From: Gaeumannomyces sp. JS-464
Lineage: Eukaryota; Ascomycota; Sordariomycetes; Magnaporthales; Magnaporthaceae
Length of the DNA: 64,000 nt
Direction: 5' to 3'
Assembly: GCA_002197995.1 (NCBI GenBank)
Contig: NGZR01000002.1
Location: 62,001-126,000, forward strand
Both the position numbers and the translations under genes were made by a program. The notes under the pieces were generated by a model. That model did no database searches, was not told the DNA's origin, and worked only from the letters and a program-made list of their open reading frames with translations. Of the stretch, positions 61,317 to 64,000 are shown in pieces (position 1 is the stretch's first letter; the number at the start of each line of letters is the position of its first letter).

Positions 61317-61848
61317 ATTGTGCTCAATGGTGTCGATATTCCGGGTTTAATGGTCTCGGCGGACAAGGCGTGACTTGTGTCGGTTTTTAGCGTCTCGTCC
61401 AGGATGCTGGGCCTTGTAGGCGAGTGCGAGCTAACAGCTCAATGGAAAAGCAGGACTAATGCAGCTTAATAATCGTGTTGGCACTCCCATGCAAAACTTG
61501 TCCCGAGGTCTCGCCAGCCTGCCACAAATATCTGGTTCAAGGATGGCAACTCGCCGGCCGCTTTCCTCGGCGAGTTTCCGTGGCCCGCCGCAAATGGGTG
61601 GCCACGAGCGGTCAAATCGGTCCGCACATGGATCAAGCTTTGCGGGGCCCCAGATCCAGGGTGGGTGCCCCGCAAGCTTCTCGAGGCAGGCAGGTTTCCC
61701 CGAGTCGCCTTCGACAAGGGCTTCTCCCCCATTGATAAATAAGCAGGACATTGCCGCGCCCCGAGTAAGCTGCTTCCACGGTTGCATCGACACACCGATC
61801 CTCACAGCCGCCGCCCCCCCGCCTGCCTTGCTTCACCCAGCCAACAAA
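61317..61848. promoter_or_regulatory. Divergent promoter, dienelactone hydrolase / MFS
   Basis: 532 bases without a supported gene. Contains AACTCGCCG (61548-61556) and CGGCGAGTT (61568-61576), perfect 9-bp inverted arms 11 bases apart, i.e. CCG-N11-CGG, an everted-repeat geometry known for Zn2Cys6 sites. The right arm lies in TCCTCGGCGAG, also found at 53556-53566. Confidence 0.55.
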
Positions 61849-64000
61849 ATGGTGGATGACATCGATAAGCCCAGGGCCGAGACGGCCAGCGTCGTTAACA
61901 TCAAGCCGGGGCAGGCGCACCTCGACGCCGAGCAGGAGGCCAACGCCGTCGGATACAAAGACTATGTCGAGGCGCTCGGGCTCGAGGTTTCCGATAAGGA
62001 GGTTTTTTTCTCCTGCCGGCTTGTCGCTTGCTTTTTGTGATTTTCTTTCTAACTTATGCACCGCTGCTGTTCCTAGATGCGAAGAGTCCGGTGGAAGATC
62101 GACGCCGTGATCCTGCCGTGCTTTCTCTTAACGCAAGGGATCCAGTTCATGGACAAGACGTCCCTAAACTACGCCAATCTGTTCGGATACCAAAAGGCCC
62201 TTGGGCTAAAAGGCCAAGAGTTCAACTACCTGTCTGCAAGTACGTCGAGCGACAAGTCCAGCTACAGATCGCCCACCCAGTCACTTTCTCATTTGCTGAC
62301 GCCATGGGGGAAACAGTGGTCTACGCCGGGTACTTCTTCGGCCAGTACCCATGCGGCTGGCTCATCGGGCGCTTCCAAGCGCAAAAGGTCATGGCCATCA
62401 GCATTTTGCTTTGGGGCTTAATGGTGATCGTCATGACGCAAGCTCGAACCTACCAGAGCGCCCGTAAGTTTGTAACGTGTGAATATCATGGCGGAGTTAT
62501 GTGCTAATTCTCGATTATATATTTTAGTTGCCGTTAGATGTACGCCACCTGCCCCCAGCCGACGCGGTGTTTTACTAACGAGAACACGCAGTTATAATGG
62601 GGCTTTTTGAGGCCGCAGTCACGCCGTGAGTTGCCCTTTAACAATGGCTCAGTTCGGATTTGGTTGGGTTTTTGGCACTAACATTCTCGCTGTAGGGGTT
62701 TGACTTTAATGACGGGCTTCTGGTACACAAGGCGAGAGATCCCTCTACGACAATGCATTTGGTAGTAAGTATCTTCCAAGGTTGGAGGGCGAAAAGAAGC
62801 GCTTATGCAACTGGCATGTGATTTTGACGCGTGGCAACCATTCAGCTCCTCGCTCGGTTGGGGCGGCATTGTAAGTACGCACTAAAAGCTGTCCGTCGCG
62901 CTTGGCCGGTTTTCTTCGACGAACTATTGCTGACAGCAGCCCCAGGTTGGCTCCTATGTATCCATGGGCGTTAGTCGACTTCCAGAGACCACGAAACCGG
63001 AGCGATGGGAGCTCATCTTTTATGTCGTACGTCTCCCGCTGCCCGAGCCAAGCATAGCATTCCACGCGGACTAAGGCTAACGATGCTATGGCCACATACC
63101 AGTTGGGAGGCGTCACATGTTTCTGGGCCTTGGTTATCTGGTTCTTCCTCCCAGACTCGCCCTCGAGCGCCAGCTTCCTTAACAAACGCGAGCGCCTAAT
63201 CGCCGTTAAGCGGGTCGCGGGCAACGAGACAGGCATTAAAAACAAGTCTTTCAACAAGGGCCAGATCAAGCTGGGCTTCCTCGACCCCAAGGCAGTCCTG
63301 ATATTCATCAGCGTTTTTGCTGCGTATGTCCAGCTTCGTCGAAGCCGCGCCCCCGCGCTGCGAACGCTAACTGTGCCTACCATACAGAGCCATCCCTAAC
63401 GGCGTCGTCAACTCCTTTTCGACCATCATCATCCGAGACATGGGCTTCGACACCACCATGACGACCCAGCTCAAGTCTGTCGGCGACGCGGTGCAGATCG
63501 TGGCACTCCTCATTGGCGGTACCATTATCCTCAACGTGCCCAACTCGCGCCTTTTAACGGCGACCGTGGCCAACGTCCTTTGCACCGTCGCCGCGGCCTG
63601 CATGGCGTACCTGCCACGCTCCAACACCTGGGGCCGCCTCGTGTGCTTCTGGCTGGTCAATTCGCAGTCGGTCGGCTTCACCGTCTCGCTGACCACCATC
63701 TCGTCCAACATGGCGGGATACACACATCGGTCGCTCGCTAGCGCTATGGTTTTGTACGTAGCGGCGATGCCGTGCTTTTGCTGGAAGAGGAAACTAACGG
63801 TCTAAAATTCAGCTCTGCCTACTGCTGGGGAAACTTTGCGGGCCCATTCGTCGTTAAGCCTGAGGAGGCACCCACATTCACGACGGCCACCATGGGCCTC
63901 CTGGCCGGCTATTCCATTAAGCTTGGCTGCCACGTGGCCCTTTTAGGTAAGAGCATCGTCATCTTCTCTTAGGCACCTTCCGGGAATCTTGCCCCTGCTC
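61849..64000 (+). CDS. MFS transporter, allantoate permease / ACS type, 3'-truncated by window
   Basis: Start MVDDIDKPRAE. Eleven exons can be joined without any frame break: 61849-62001, 62077-62239, 62317-62463, 62528-62539, 62592-62625, 62696-62764, 62846-62870, 62946-63026, 63103-63323, 63388-63753, 63813-63946, then a GTAAGA donor; the last part is beyond 64000. 468 residues visible of a usual ~500. Anion:cation symporter family (Dal5-like): ILPCFLLTQGIQFMDKTSLN in TM1, YAGYFFGQYPCGWLIGRF (TM2/3), LFEAAVTPG, GFWYTRREIPLR, WFFLPDSPSSASFL before the central loop, AIPNGVVNSFSTIIIRDMGF in the second half. Plasma-membrane, proton-coupled uptake of a small organic anion is the family role. Exon 4 is only 12 bases. 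Likely imports the cluster's substrate. Confidence 0.88.

Noticed and set aside
61459..61840. Open frames on both strands upstream of the MFS start
   Set aside because: They lie in the divergent promoter; the plus one merges into the real N-terminus only because no stop intervenes, and the ATG at 61849 begins the family-like sequence.
62745..63383. 212-codon minus-strand ORF
   Set aside because: Antisense to MFS exons and introns that join in phase on the plus strand.

Overview
The window looks like part of a filamentous ascomycete (Pezizomycotina) chromosome. Fungal families (Zn2Cys6 regulator, Dal5-type permease), short introns with GTAAGT-like donors and CTAAC branch sites, and transposons saturated with C-to-T/G-to-A changes typical of repeat-induced point mutation (RIP) all point that way. 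It has two compartments. Bases 1 to about 50,900 are an extremely AT-rich, RIP-degraded transposon graveyard. Bases about 50,900 to 64,000 are GC-rich, unRIPed and gene-dense.

Transposon block. The dominant repeat is a pogo/Fot1-like (Tc1/mariner) DNA transposon of about 1.85 kb: about 20 complete or partial copies in both orientations, TA target sites, and ends starting TAACGT(G/A)GTTTA. The transposase remnants show an HTH region, a DDE core (NFDETGF) and a C-terminal zinc knuckle. Copies sit inside other copies and inside retrotransposons. Around them lie: a Ty1/copia relic (11.7-16.3 kb) split by a pogo insertion; a second Ty1/copia element with 230-bp LTRs and a perfect CGTCG target duplication (26.2-48.75 kb); inside it an element with ~447-bp LTRs and a GGCAA/AGCAA target duplication (29.2-44.25 kb) holding a Ty3/gypsy integrase-chromodomain remnant; inside that a BED-finger hAT transposase broken by pogo copies. 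This is a stratified stack of at least four insertion layers. A 183-bp MITE, a gag-like ORF and tRNA-like fragments are also present.

Boundary. At 50.58-51.64 kb an element with ~70-bp inverted ends carries a small repeat-containing ORF and a strong hairpin. It marks the switch from RIPed to normal DNA.

Gene block (51.8-64 kb). Six genes look like one catabolic cluster: a lactonase / 3-carboxymuconate-cyclase-like beta-propeller gene (-, broken by frameshifts), an intact MmgE/PrpD-family gene (+), a Zn2Cys6 transcription factor (+, several frameshifts), a short-chain dehydrogenase (-, one frameshift), a dienelactone hydrolase (-, frameshifts) and an allantoate-permease-type MFS transporter (+, intact, running off the window end). 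Lactonase/PrpD and hydrolase/MFS are divergent pairs. The 7-mer CGGCGAG (either strand) occurs in all four intergenic promoter regions, and an 11-mer, TCCTCGGCGAG, is shared by the two divergent promoters. The likely plan is import of a small acid by the MFS protein, then dehydration/decarboxylation, oxidation and lactone opening, under the local regulator. The substrate cannot be read from the sequence.
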